From: Planctomycetota bacterium
GTDB taxonomy: Bacteria > Planctomycetota > SZUA-567
DNA length: 41,246 bases
Direction: 5' to 3'
NCBI GenBank assembly: GCA_031289115.1
Contig: JAITQC010000054.1
Span: 1 to 41,246, forward strand
In this document: positions 17,591 through 25,098 of the stretch, one piece after another
Layout: each line of letters begins with the position of its first letter
Numbering within the stretch: the stretch's first letter is position 1
The notes under the pieces: model-generated
The model's database searches: none
What the model saw: only the letters and a program-made list of their open reading frames with translations
Told to the model about the DNA's origin: nothing
Program-made: the position numbers and the translations under genes

Positions 17591-17625
17591 AAAACCCGCC
17601 CTCCCGAAAATGAATGGCGGGTTTT
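17591..17625. terminator. Bidirectional terminator between acpP and fabF
   Basis: A perfect 10-bp stem (AAAACCCGCC/GGCGGGTTTT) with a 15-nt loop. The plus strand continues TATTTTATT; the minus strand ends GGCGGGTTTTGGTTTT. On the minus strand it lies 40 nt past the acpP stop and would attenuate readthrough into fabF. Confidence 0.8.
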
Positions 17626-17665
17626 ATTTTATTACCCATCTCTGGGTTACACCCAAACCGGTGGA

Positions 17666-17914
17666 TTATTTAGTGGCTTTACCGGAAATAAAGTCCACCG
17701 CCGCGTTGATAGTGCGTATCCCCTGCTCGTTCTCGGGAATCTCCAGGTCGAACTCGTCCTCGAACTCCATTACCAGCTCGGCGATATCCAAAGAATCGGC
17801 ACCAAGATCCTCAACAAAGGCAGATTCATCTTTTATCTGGTCGCGGCTTACTTTAAGCTGGTCACAGGTGATGTCAATAACCTTCTCCCGGATTTCCTCA
17901 CGGCTCATGCTCAT
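17666..17914 (-). CDS. acpP: Acyl carrier protein
   Basis: Carries acyl chains on a 4'-phosphopantetheine arm during fatty-acid synthesis. The 82-residue acidic protein has the attachment serine Ser41 in DLGADSLDIAELVM. The surrounding helices match AcpP (MEFEDEFDLEIPENE). The ATG at 17914 has AAGGA about 8 nt upstream; an in-frame extension upstream lacks such a site. It sits between fabG and fabF, the usual order. Confidence 0.97.
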   Translation of the reverse strand: MSMSREEIREKVIDITCDQLKVSRDQIKDESAFVEDLGADSLDIAELVMEFEDEFDLEIPENEQGIRTINAAVDFISGKATK

Positions 17915-18111
17915 GCTGGATTCCTTCCTTAAACCATAATGAATGCCTTGCCCAAAACATTCCCCCACCAGCCGAACCCCCAGCCGGGCAATGTGTCAAA
18001 GGCACAATAAAAAACTCCATCCCGGTAACTTTGCCACCGGCAGGAAACAGTATTTAAAAATAAAGCGGATTTTTCAGAAATTACAAGTTTTTTCCGGCAG
18101 AGCCGGATAAA

Positions 18112-18849
18112 TCACATAACCATACCTCCACAAACGTTTATCACCTGCCCGGTAATGTAGCGGCTGGCATCGGAGGCGAGAAAAGCCACCGCGTCGGCCA
18201 CATCGGCCGGTTCACCCAATTCTCCCAAGGGAATAAGCGCCTGCATGCGCTGGCGTTGTTCGTCAGTCAGCTTGTCAGTCATGGCGGTGCGGATATACCC
18301 GGGGGCGACGGCGTTAACCCGTACCCCGCGCGAGGCGAATTCCTTGGCCGAGGTTTTGGTAAGTCCGATCACCCCAGCCTTGGAGGCGGAATAATTGGCC
18401 TGCCCGGCATTACCCATGACCCCCACCACCGAGGCGATATTGACTATGGTGCCGCGACGCTGCTTAAGCATCAAGCGACCCACTATTTTGGTGCCTATCC
18501 ACACCCCCTTCAGGTTGATCTTTAGAACCGCGTCCCAGTCCTCCTCTTTCATGCGGATAAGGAGGCCGTCGCGGGTTATCCCGGCGTTGTTCACCAGAAT
18601 GTCAAGGGAACCAAACTCGGCGATCACCTGTTCGGAGGCGGCGGTAACTGACGCTTCCGAAGTCACATCCACCGCCAAACCCACCCCCTTCACCCCGTAC
18701 TCCTGGTTAAGGCTGGCGGATGTGGCGCTAGCGGCGTCAGCCAGGACATCCCAGATAATAATATTGACACCTAGACGAGCTAAGGCTCTGGCGATGGCTT
18801 CGCCAATACCCCTGGCGCCCCCGGTTATCACGGCGTTTCTACCCTTCAT
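18112..18849 (-). CDS. fabG: 3-oxoacyl-[ACP] reductase
   Basis: NADPH-dependent reduction of 3-oxoacyl-ACP in fatty-acid elongation. A classical SDR of 245 residues, with cofactor motif TGGARGIGEAIA near residue 9, NNAG in LDILVNNAGITRDG, catalytic Ser140 (NIASVVG), and Tyr153/Lys157 (NYSASKAG). The C-terminus ITGQVINVCGGMVM is typical of FabG. It lies 75 bp after fabD and about 200 bp before acpP on the same strand. Confidence 0.96.
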   Translation of the reverse strand: MKGRNAVITGGARGIGEAIARALARLGVNIIIWDVLADAASATSASLNQEYGVKGVGLAVDVTSEASVTAASEQVIAEFGSLDILVNNAGITRDGLLIRMKEEDWDAVLKINLKGVWIGTKIVGRLMLKQRRGTIVNIASVVGVMGNAGQANYSASKAGVIGLTKTSAKEFASRGVRVNAVAPGYIRTAMTDKLTDEQRQRMQALIPLGELGEPADVADAVAFLASDASRYITGQVINVCGGMVM

Positions 18850-18924
18850 GCTATTCTCCCGCTAAATATTGGTCAGGCCGACAAAGACAATCAGCAAAGC
18901 CCGGGTGGAAAACCGGCATCCCAA

Positions 18925-19857
18925 CTAACCCGGCAACGCTTCAATATCTTCCAGGCTGCTGATACTCACCACCTTGACGTCCTTGTCGATTCGGCGCATC
19001 AGTCCGGCAAGAGTCCGCCCGGGGCCGATCTCGAAAAAGGTTTTTTCCCCGCTTGCCAGGGCGAGCCGGCAGCTTTGTTCCCAGCGCACCGGCGACACCA
19101 GTTGCCGGGCCAGGGACTGCCGTATCATTTCCGGGTCGGTGATCATGGCCGCGTCAACGTTATTGATGAATTTGGTCAAGGGTGTACGCAGGCTCACCTC
19201 GGTCAGGATTTTCCACAGTCCCGCCCGGGCCTCTTCCATGAGCGGGGTGTGGAAAGCCCCGGTGACATTGAGGGGAATGGTTTTCCTGGCCCCGGCCTCC
19301 CGCAAAAGATCTTCCGCCGCCACCAGTCCCGCCTTTTCACCCGAGATAACCACTTGGCCGGGGCAATTGTAATTAGCCGCCCAGACCTTTCCGGCTCCCG
19401 ACTCGGTGACCTTCTGGCATACCGCGTTAACCGCCTCCCCGTCCAAGCCGATAACCGAGACCATACCTCCTTGGGATTTACGCCCCGCCGCTTCCATGAG
19501 CTCCCCCCGCTGGCGCACCAGACGCACCGCATCGGCAAAATCCAGCGTCTCCAGGATGGTGAGGGCAGTGTATTCACCAAGGGAAAGACCGCTCGCGCCA
19601 GTTATGGAAAGAGCTTTTCTTTCCCGCAGGGTGTTGAGAATCGCCATACATGACACAAGAAGAGCTGGCTGGCAATTCTCGGTTCGCGAAAGCGTTTCCT
19701 GATCTGACTGGAAGGTAAGCTGCGCCAGATCGAAACCAAGAATTTCCGAAGCCTCCTCGAAAAGGGCTACCGCATGGCCACCGGTGTCGTACGAATCCTT
19801 GGCCATGCCAACCACCTGAGCGCCCTGTCCGGGGAAAAGCAAAAAGCCTTTATTCAT
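18925..19857 (-). CDS. fabD: Malonyl-CoA:ACP transacylase
   Basis: Loads malonyl groups from CoA onto ACP. The 310-residue protein has N-terminal FLLFPGQGAQVVGMAKD. The nucleophilic Ser92 lies in GLSLGEYTAL, and the catalytic histidine in GAFHTPLMEEAR. The C-terminal EIGPGRTLAGLMRRI is typical. AAGGA lies 7 nt upstream of the ATG. It is the first fab gene of the minus-strand set; plsX and rpmF, normally upstream on the same strand, are here on the plus strand some 1.2 kb away. No fabH is visible. Confidence 0.96.
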   Translation of the reverse strand: MNKGFLLFPGQGAQVVGMAKDSYDTGGHAVALFEEASEILGFDLAQLTFQSDQETLSRTENCQPALLVSCMAILNTLRERKALSITGASGLSLGEYTALTILETLDFADAVRLVRQRGELMEAAGRKSQGGMVSVIGLDGEAVNAVCQKVTESGAGKVWAANYNCPGQVVISGEKAGLVAAEDLLREAGARKTIPLNVTGAFHTPLMEEARAGLWKILTEVSLRTPLTKFINNVDAAMITDPEMIRQSLARQLVSPVRWEQSCRLALASGEKTFFEIGPGRTLAGLMRRIDKDVKVVSISSLEDIEALPG

Positions 19858-19940
19858 TAGTCGTCCTTACCGGAACGATAAGAGGGCTGCGGAAAAATTC
19901 GCAGTCACCCGGGCCAGAGAAGACAGGAAATGAAGAATCG

Positions 19941-20072
19941 CTATTTCCGGCAACAATTGCCAGGCAGCGAGCCGCCGACCCCGTAATTCGTCCGGGTTCC
20001 AGCCGTGTTCTGGCAGCCCGATAGAAACAATAACACGCCTAGGACAGCGCCAAGCACAAATAGTTTAGACAT
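19941..20072 (-). CDS. Small predicted lipoprotein, 43 residues
   Basis: A short gene with a clear type II signal: MSKLF, a hydrophobic stretch (VLGAVLGVLLF) and lipobox LSGC with the modified cysteine at residue 20. The mature part is only 24 residues (QNTAGTRTNYGVGGSLPGN, then CCRK). A purine-rich AAGAAG stretch precedes the ATG. It lies 83 bp upstream of fabD on the same strand. The signal peptide supports a real gene anchored in a membrane. Function is unknown; entericidin-like or other very short lipoproteins are a possible comparison. Confidence 0.6.
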   Translation of the reverse strand: MSKLFVLGAVLGVLLFLSGCQNTAGTRTNYGVGGSLPGNCCRK

Positions 20073-20839
20073 TTTTTCTTCTTTCCAATTGGCCGGTCAC
20101 ACCCCCCCGGATATAAATAGTTTTCTTTTCCCCAAGTAAAACGGCAGTTTCCGCGCTGTCTCTCAGTCTTGAACTGTAAAGACAAACTGTGGTAAAATTC
20201 GACAATTCAACCCCCCCTCGGTCAGCGTCAACAGGAACCAGGGTTGAAAAAAGGTATCGGGGGAAAAGCCATGTAAATACAATTTTATCCGTAAGTCACA
20301 TTCATGAAAAGATAAAAAATTTGCGAACCCGTGTTTTATATAAAAAAAAACCAGACCCGAGAATACTTTCGCTAATAAAAATCCCTCCGCCTAACTTGGC
20401 TACGCCCCCATCTCTCTCAGGGAGAGGATGTTCCGGCCGCCGCCTGGCGGGCCTGACCCGCCGCTACGGAAAAAGTTGGTTTCTTGCTTTTTCTCCCCGC
20501 GGCAGGGAAAAAAGCTTCCCCAGGGCACTTTTCTATGATAGTGGCGAGGCTTGTCCGTGACCTTTCCCGATTTGGACCAGCCGAAACGCTTCGCCCGGCC
20601 CAGGACACCCGGGGGAAAAACGGGGCATCCCCCCGAGGCGTTCTTCGCCCCTCCCCCACCGCCCGAGGGAAGGCCAGGTATTTTCACCCGGCCAAAGGAC
20701 TGGTTCTTCTATGGGCGCGAAAATACCTCCTCTTGACTTACAAAAAACCTGGGGCCACCCCCAGGGGGCAAAGCGGTAAAACTGGCTTCCGGCGCTCGCC
20801 CAGGCGGTGCCACCACCCAGCGCCACCCTGACATTTTCC
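20073..20839. other. Divergent gap before rpmF, no gene seen
   Basis: About 770 bp. The part from 20180 to 20350 is AT-richer. From 20390 on it is GC-rich with runs such as GGGAAAAA and GGGGGAAAAA. Open frames on both strands here have proline/glycine/arginine-rich, low-complexity products and no ribosome-binding sites, so I treat them as non-coding. I recognise no RNA gene. Confidence 0.5.
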
Positions 20840-20870
20840 TTGACAGCCAGCGGAAGGGATTGAAAATAAT
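20840..20870 (+). promoter_or_regulatory. Probable promoter of rpmF-plsX
   Basis: A perfect TTGACA (20840-20845) is followed by AATAAT (20865-20870) at 19 nt, or AAAATA at 17 nt. The transcript would carry a leader of about 145 nt ahead of rpmF. Confidence 0.45.
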
Positions 20871-20956
20871 GCAATTTGATGTATATAGGTTATTTTGGAC
20901 TGTTTCTTTACCCAGCCGCCCAGACCCTAAGGGTGTCTTGTTCTCCGGCTGAAAGG

Positions 20957-20998
20957 GGACAGTTGCCTGTCCATCGGCCTTACCGATGGCTGTTTTTT
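20957..20998 (+). terminator. Terminator or attenuator in the rpmF leader
   Basis: Two adjacent hairpins: GGACAG-TTGC-CTGTCC (20957-20972), then CCATCGG-CCTTA-CCGATGG (20971-20989) followed by TGTTTTTTCT. The second has the full form of an intrinsic terminator. The stems share two bases. The structure lies only about 10 nt before the rpmF ribosome-binding site, so any transcript from the promoter upstream must read through it. Confidence 0.75.
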
Positions 20999-21022
20999 CT
21001 CTTATATGAGGAGTTATTCATC

Positions 21023-21202
21023 ATGGCGGTACCACGGCATAAAACCTCCAAAATGCGCCAGCGCACCCGCCGCGCCCACAACGCCCTGACCCCGGCCGGA
21101 CTTTACACCTGTCCCCGCTGCAGCCAGGAAAAACTCCCACATCGCGTCTGTGACAAATGTGGGTATTATAATAACGTGGAAAAAATGGAAACAGGCGACT
21201 AA
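21023..21202 (+). CDS. rpmF: 50S ribosomal protein L32
   Basis: A 59-residue ribosomal protein of the large subunit. It starts MAVPRHKTSKMRQRTRRAHN, the conserved L32 N-terminus. It has a zinc ribbon with Cys30/Cys33 and Cys43/Cys46 (CPRC...CDKC), i.e. the zinc-binding form. GAGGAG lies 9 nt before the ATG. plsX begins 4 bases after its stop. The rpmF-plsX pairing is a widely conserved link of translation and phospholipid synthesis. Confidence 0.97.
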   Translation: MAVPRHKTSKMRQRTRRAHNALTPAGLYTCPRCSQEKLPHRVCDKCGYYNNVEKMETGD

Positions 21203-21206
21203 CCCG

Positions 21207-22247
21207 ATGCGTATCGCCATCGATGCGATGGGAAATGACAATGGTCCACGTCCCATTATCAAGGGCATCAAAATGTTCCTTGAGATGGATCGTCAGGCCA
21301 CGGTGGTCATGGTGGGTGACCGGGAACGTATCACCCAGGTCATGATTGAGGAGGGTATCGGACTCTCCAACCATCTAGAATTGGTCCACGCTACCCAGGT
21401 AATGGAGATGGCGGACAAAGTCGCCGACCTCCGGGAAAAGCGTGACAGTTCAATCATGCGGGCGGTGGAAGAGTTAAAAAACAAGCAGGTCGACGCCATG
21501 GTGGCTTTGGGAAACACCGCCGCCGCCGTGGGGGCGGCCACCATCGGCCTTAAGCTCATCACCGGGGTAAGACGCCCGGGTATCATGATACCCATGCCCA
21601 CCCGTACCGGCAAACCCTGTGTCATCATTGACATGGGGGCCAACACCGCCTGCAAACCCTCCCACATCGCCACCTACGGAGTAATGGCCTCTATCTATTC
21701 CAGCCAGGTTTTGCGGGTACGTAAACCTAAAGTCGGGTTGCTTAACGTTGGCGAAGAACGCGGCAAAGGCAATAGCGCCCTGCGGGAGGCGTTTGAAATG
21801 CTTGAGCAAGCGCCGGTTAATTTCATCGGCAATGTCGAGGGCGGCGACATTTTCAACGGGTCCTGCGATGTGGTGGTTTGTGACGGCTTCACCGGCAACG
21901 CCATTCTCAAGGCTTCGGAAGCGCTGGCCAGCACCATGACCGATTGGATCCGCGAGGCGCTTCTGGAAAACTGGATCACCCGTGTCGGGGCCGTCCTCCT
22001 CCAGCGTTCACTCAAGCGGATGAAAAAACGTATCGATTACACCAACTATGGCGGGGCGCATCTTCTCGGGGTAAACGGTGTCTGCCTTATTGGCCATGGC
22101 CGCTCTACCCCGCTGGCGGTTGCTAACGCCCTGCGTACGGCTGGCGAAAGCGTAACCATGCAGGTGAACGCCATGATCCGCGAACATATTGAAACCATGC
22201 GCCAATCCCAACGCTTCATTATCGCCACGGAACGCGAGTCGGAATAA
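21207..22247 (+). CDS. plsX: Phosphate acyltransferase PlsX
   Basis: Converts acyl-ACP to acyl-phosphate, the donor for PlsY in phosphatidic acid synthesis; a peripheral membrane enzyme. The 346-residue protein starts MRIAIDAMGNDNGPRPIIKG, close to the family's 'IAxDAMGGDxxP'. Further conserved blocks are ALGNTAAAVGAATIGL, RPGIMIPMPTRTG, DMGANTACKPSHI, NVGEERGKGN, and VEGGDIFNGSCDVVVCDGFTGN. I start at 21207, just after the rpmF stop; a longer frame from 21150 would overlap rpmF. It is cotranscribed with rpmF. Its expected partners fabD/fabG are on the opposite strand. Confidence 0.96.
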   Translation: MRIAIDAMGNDNGPRPIIKGIKMFLEMDRQATVVMVGDRERITQVMIEEGIGLSNHLELVHATQVMEMADKVADLREKRDSSIMRAVEELKNKQVDAMVALGNTAAAVGAATIGLKLITGVRRPGIMIPMPTRTGKPCVIIDMGANTACKPSHIATYGVMASIYSSQVLRVRKPKVGLLNVGEERGKGNSALREAFEMLEQAPVNFIGNVEGGDIFNGSCDVVVCDGFTGNAILKASEALASTMTDWIREALLENWITRVGAVLLQRSLKRMKKRIDYTNYGGAHLLGVNGVCLIGHGRSTPLAVANALRTAGESVTMQVNAMIREHIETMRQSQRFIIATERESE

Positions 22248-22561
22248 CTCGAGTCCCCCGGATTACTACCCGACTAGAGCGGCAGAACAAGCGTTAGATT
22301 AACCGCCCTGACGGCGCCTCCCCGCCTTTCGCCTGGACCCGTCCCGTCAAAAGCCACCCCCTGGCGTTACCTCCCCGGGGAAAGGTTTTTAATAGCGAAA
22401 AAGTGTGGGTGACCTAAAAGAGGGAGAAAGACAGCCTAATTAACTGGTTTTTCCGTCCGTTAGATCCCTTTGGATTACCGATGGTTACAGCCAGGCCAGG
22501 TTGAGCGCCCACTATCCCGCGCTGTTTTTGTCAGCGGCGTGGTGTTTTTTTTATTTCTCAC
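22248..22561. other. Gap after plsX, no gene seen
   Basis: About 310 bp without a credible frame or strong terminator for plsX. It leads into the promoter at 22562-22589. Confidence 0.4.
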
Positions 22562-22589
22562 TTGAAAGGCAAACCAGTTTTAATATAAT
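22562..22589 (+). promoter_or_regulatory. Promoter of the Cys-rich lipoprotein gene
   Basis: TTGAAA (22562-22567) and a perfect TATAAT (22584-22589) with a 16-nt spacer. The roughly 90-nt leader then contains CGTGAA-TTTATT-TTCACG and the palindrome GCCCCATGTGGGGC, both ahead of the ribosome-binding site. Confidence 0.7.
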
Positions 22590-22685
22590 AACGTTCTAAT
22601 AGTTGGCGTGAATTTATTTTCACGCGGGAGGAAATTTTTTTGCGCCCCATGTGGGGCAATGTTTGTATGAGAAAAGGAGATGGAG

Positions 22686-22814
22686 ATGCGTCTATTCTTG
22701 GCTTGTATTCTGGCCGTTGGTCTTTTTGTCGCTGCTGGTTGCACCTGCATTAAGTGCAAAGCCCCGGTGCCGGCGCCCTGTGCTGCCCCGGCTCCCTGCG
22801 CCACCTGCGGCTGA
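22686..22814 (+). CDS. Cysteine-rich small lipoprotein, 42 residues
   Basis: A short gene with AGGAG 6 nt before the ATG. Its product is MRLF, a hydrophobic core (LACILAVGLFV), and lipobox VAAGC with the lipidated cysteine at residue 19. The mature peptide is 24 residues and mostly Cys, Pro and Ala: TCIKCKAPVPAP then CAAPAPCATCG. It holds six cysteines including the lipidated one. It has a strong promoter and its own terminator, so it is a monocistronic, probably well-expressed transcript. Function is unknown. Metal binding or thiol chemistry at the membrane is conceivable but is inference. Confidence 0.75.
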   Translation: MRLFLACILAVGLFVAAGCTCIKCKAPVPAPCAAPAPCATCG

Positions 22815-22846
22815 GATCTAAAACGGTTTACTACGGTTATTAAGTA

Positions 22847-22885
22847 ACGGCGTAAAATTCCTAGGAATTTTGCGCCGTTTCTTTT
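22847..22885 (+). terminator. Intrinsic terminator of the Cys-rich lipoprotein gene
   Basis: ACGGCGTAAAATTCC pairs with GGAATTTTGCGCCGT (one G-T pair) around a 2-nt turn, followed by TTCTTTT. It lies about 32 nt past the stop. Confidence 0.9.
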
Positions 22886-22931
22886 ATACCCGTCCCTTCC
22901 CGCGCCCCGCCCCCTCACCTGCCGCTAGGGT

Positions 22932-22957
22932 AAAAAAAAACCGGACCAGCGTCCGGT
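22932..22957 (-). terminator. Intrinsic terminator of the kamA/YkgJ transcript
   Basis: The stem ACCGGAC/GTCCGGT with a 4-nt loop is followed on the minus strand by nine T residues (plus 22932-22940). It lies 30 nt after the stop of the gene ending at 22988. Confidence 0.88.
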
Positions 22958-22987
22958 TTTCTCTTCCTGTTTTCATCCCCGAGAGGT

Positions 22988-23485
22988 TTAAGAAAACTCC
23001 GCCTGTATCTCCCGGTACAATTGACTCCGCCAATTCTCCGCCTGATCCCGGTTCATGTTGAGAAGGGCGAGAATAAGGGGAGGGTTGTCGCGTTCTGGAC
23101 TCGGACAAAGGTGGGCGGTGACCCCTTTGATGCAGTTGTGGTCGTACTCGAAAGGATAGAGACGACACACCAAAGGTCGGGACTCTATTCCTAGACGACA
23201 ACCTGTCTCACCCAAAAACAGGCAAAAGTTGGAGTCTTCCTGTTTGACAATTATCCGCCGCGTTCCATCGGGATGGAAAATCCTTCCCCACCACGGGTCG
23301 CAATCCGGGATGTAATAATCCTGGTTGGGCGCCGCGTAGGTGGTGAATTGTCCAGCGCCAAGGGCGGTTATCCGGTCCACATCGCCAAGGGTGAGGAACA
23401 CCTGGCTTCCCTGGCAACAAGTGGTACCCTGTCGAGCGCAGCGGGAACAGATGTGCTCCCCGCTGGCCGGAGTAATGGCGGTCAT
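22988..23485 (-). CDS. YkgJ-family cysteine-cluster protein
   Basis: A 165-residue protein with the Cys pattern of the UPF0153/YkgJ family: ICSRCARQGTTCCQG near residue 13, then NFCLFLGETGCRLGIESRPLVCRLYPFEYD. These are thought to ligate zinc or an Fe-S cluster; the biochemical role is unknown. It starts 20 bp after the kamA stop on the same strand and shares its terminator. It is therefore most likely in a two-gene operon with a radical-SAM enzyme. That suggests, without proving, a metal-related accessory role. Confidence 0.88.
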   Translation of the reverse strand: MTAITPASGEHICSRCARQGTTCCQGSQVFLTLGDVDRITALGAGQFTTYAAPNQDYYIPDCDPWWGRIFHPDGTRRIIVKQEDSNFCLFLGETGCRLGIESRPLVCRLYPFEYDHNCIKGVTAHLCPSPERDNPPLILALLNMNRDQAENWRSQLYREIQAEFS

Positions 23486-23505
23486 TAGCTTTGCCTTGAC
23501 CTGAC

Positions 23506-24792
23506 TCAGACTATCAGGTCGGGGTAATGGAAAACCTTGCCCTGGTAGTTACGTAGTGACAAATCCCCGTCCTGACAAGAAAGGCGGTACTTGGGTAGCA
23601 GCGGTATCTTCCCGCCCCCCCCTGGCGCGTCAATTACATACTGGGGAACGGCGTACCCGGATACGTGACCGCGCAGGGCCTCGATCATCTCCACCCCCTT
23701 CTCCACCGGGGTGCGAAGATGGGCGCTACCGGCGATGGGGTCGCATTGATAGAGATAGTAAGGCCTGACCCGTATTTTCATAAGGCCGGTCATAAGGGTG
23801 CGTAGAGTTCCCGCGTCGTCGTTGATGCCCCGTAGAAGGACAGTTTGACTACCTAGCGGTGCCCCAGCATCGGCCAGGCGGGCGCAGGCCTCGGCCGTCT
23901 CCGGAGTAAGCTCGGCGGGATGGGTAAAGTGAAGACTCATCCACACCGGATGGTGTTTGCGGATTAGTTTAGTCAGGGCAGGCGTTATCCGCATGGGAAG
24001 AACCGCCGGCGCCTTGCTGCCGATCCGGATAACCTCAACGTGCTTTATGGCGCGTAGGCTCATCAAAAGCCACTCCAGCGCCTCGTCGGGGAGAGTCAAG
24101 GGATCGCCACCCGAAAGCACCACGTCACGGATGGATGGGGTGGCGGCAATATAGTCCAGGGCTTTTTGCCACTGCTCGAAACGGTAGCGCTGGCGTTCTG
24201 ACTGTCCAACCAGGCGCGAGCGGGTGCAGTAACGGCAGTAGGAAGCGCAATACTCGGTCGCGAGGAAAAGGACCCGGTCGGGATAGCGGTGCACCAGGCC
24301 AAGGGTCGGGCTCTGGCTCTCCTCGCCCAGAGGGTCGCCGGACTCGCCGGGGTTACTGGCAAACTCGGCGCAAGACGGGATTATGGCTCGACGTATAGGG
24401 TCAGCTGGATCGAAAGGATTGATGAGCGAGGCGTAGTAGGGGGTAATCGCCACCGGGAGTCCCGCGTTCGGGGAACCACAACCGGTGATGGCAGCTTCCT
24501 CGTCGGTGGTGAGGGGAACGACGGCGCTGATTGCTTCCGTGGTGCGGAGGGAATTCTGGAGCTGCCAGTGCCAGTTGTTCCAGTCGGATAGCGAGGCGCG
24601 GGGAAAGAAGCGTTTGCGAAATTCTCGAACCGGACCGCTCTGGGGAAAACGATTACCCCTTAGCGGTAGTGAAAAGGCAGCGGTGGAAAGAGAGTATCTA
24701 CCTGAAGGTTCTGCTTCCACCAACGCTACCGAGGAATTACCTGGAGGTTCATCATCTCCAGTGGCAAATTCAGGCGCATGTTCTATTGACAC
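23506..24792 (-). CDS. kamA: Lysine 2,3-aminomutase family radical SAM enzyme
   Basis: Interconverts L-alpha-lysine and L-beta-lysine with PLP, SAM and a [4Fe-4S] cluster; used in lysine fermentation or compatible-solute synthesis. The 428-residue protein has the radical-SAM triad Cys182, Cys186, Cys189 in ATEYCASYCRYCTRSR. DVVLSGGDPLTL is a SAM-binding segment. The PLP-lysine motif is DAPGGGGKIPLLPKY near the C-terminus. Length fits KamA better than the shorter EpmB (about 340 residues). The start is a GTG at 24792 with AGGAG 6 nt before it. The roughly 110-residue N-terminus is less conserved. A free-standing mutase or a beta-lysine-forming paralogue are both possible. Confidence 0.9.
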   Translation of the reverse strand: MSIEHAPEFATGDDEPPGNSSVALVEAEPSGRYSLSTAAFSLPLRGNRFPQSGPVREFRKRFFPRASLSDWNNWHWQLQNSLRTTEAISAVVPLTTDEEAAITGCGSPNAGLPVAITPYYASLINPFDPADPIRRAIIPSCAEFASNPGESGDPLGEESQSPTLGLVHRYPDRVLFLATEYCASYCRYCTRSRLVGQSERQRYRFEQWQKALDYIAATPSIRDVVLSGGDPLTLPDEALEWLLMSLRAIKHVEVIRIGSKAPAVLPMRITPALTKLIRKHHPVWMSLHFTHPAELTPETAEACARLADAGAPLGSQTVLLRGINDDAGTLRTLMTGLMKIRVRPYYLYQCDPIAGSAHLRTPVEKGVEMIEALRGHVSGYAVPQYVIDAPGGGGKIPLLPKYRLSCQDGDLSLRNYQGKVFHYPDLIV

Positions 24793-24892
24793 CTTGGTCT
24801 CCTATAAAACAAAGTTGGAAAAAAACCGCCGGCGAAACCGCGAGTGCTTTTCCTGTTTTCAACCGCCGGGTTAGCAACATCAGCCGGATAAA

Positions 24893-24921
24893 AATATACA
24901 GAACTAAATGGGGAATGACAA
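24893..24921 (-). promoter_or_regulatory. Promoter of kamA
   Basis: On the minus strand TTGTCA (24916-24921) and TATATT (24893-24898) are 17 nt apart, each five of six to consensus. The leader would be about 95 nt. Confidence 0.6.
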
Positions 24922-25098
24922 CAGAAAAGCATATTTTCTATCGTCACCCCGGCGAAGACTCTTTTCCCGGGATTCCTCCGGCCATTTTTCCATAGGTTGA
25001 CAGGGGTGGGGTTTCACAGGAATGTACCCATACAGGCGGAATTATTACCGGCGTGACGACCGCTTTTATTGTCACCCTCCGCTCCGGGAAGCGGCTAG
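24922..25098. other. Gap between RNase G gene and kamA promoter
   Basis: No gene. A loose stem GTGAC...GTCAC (about 25053-25075) is the only structure seen; no convincing terminator for the RNase gene. Confidence 0.35.

Noticed and set aside
20189-20831. Several frames on both strands before rpmF
   Set aside because: Low-complexity Pro/Gly/Arg products, mutually overlapping, no start signals.
20860-21022. Known riboswitch in the rpmF leader
   Set aside because: I compared it with remembered consensus features of fluoride, Mn, guanidine and preQ1 classes and saw no match; left as an unassigned attenuator.
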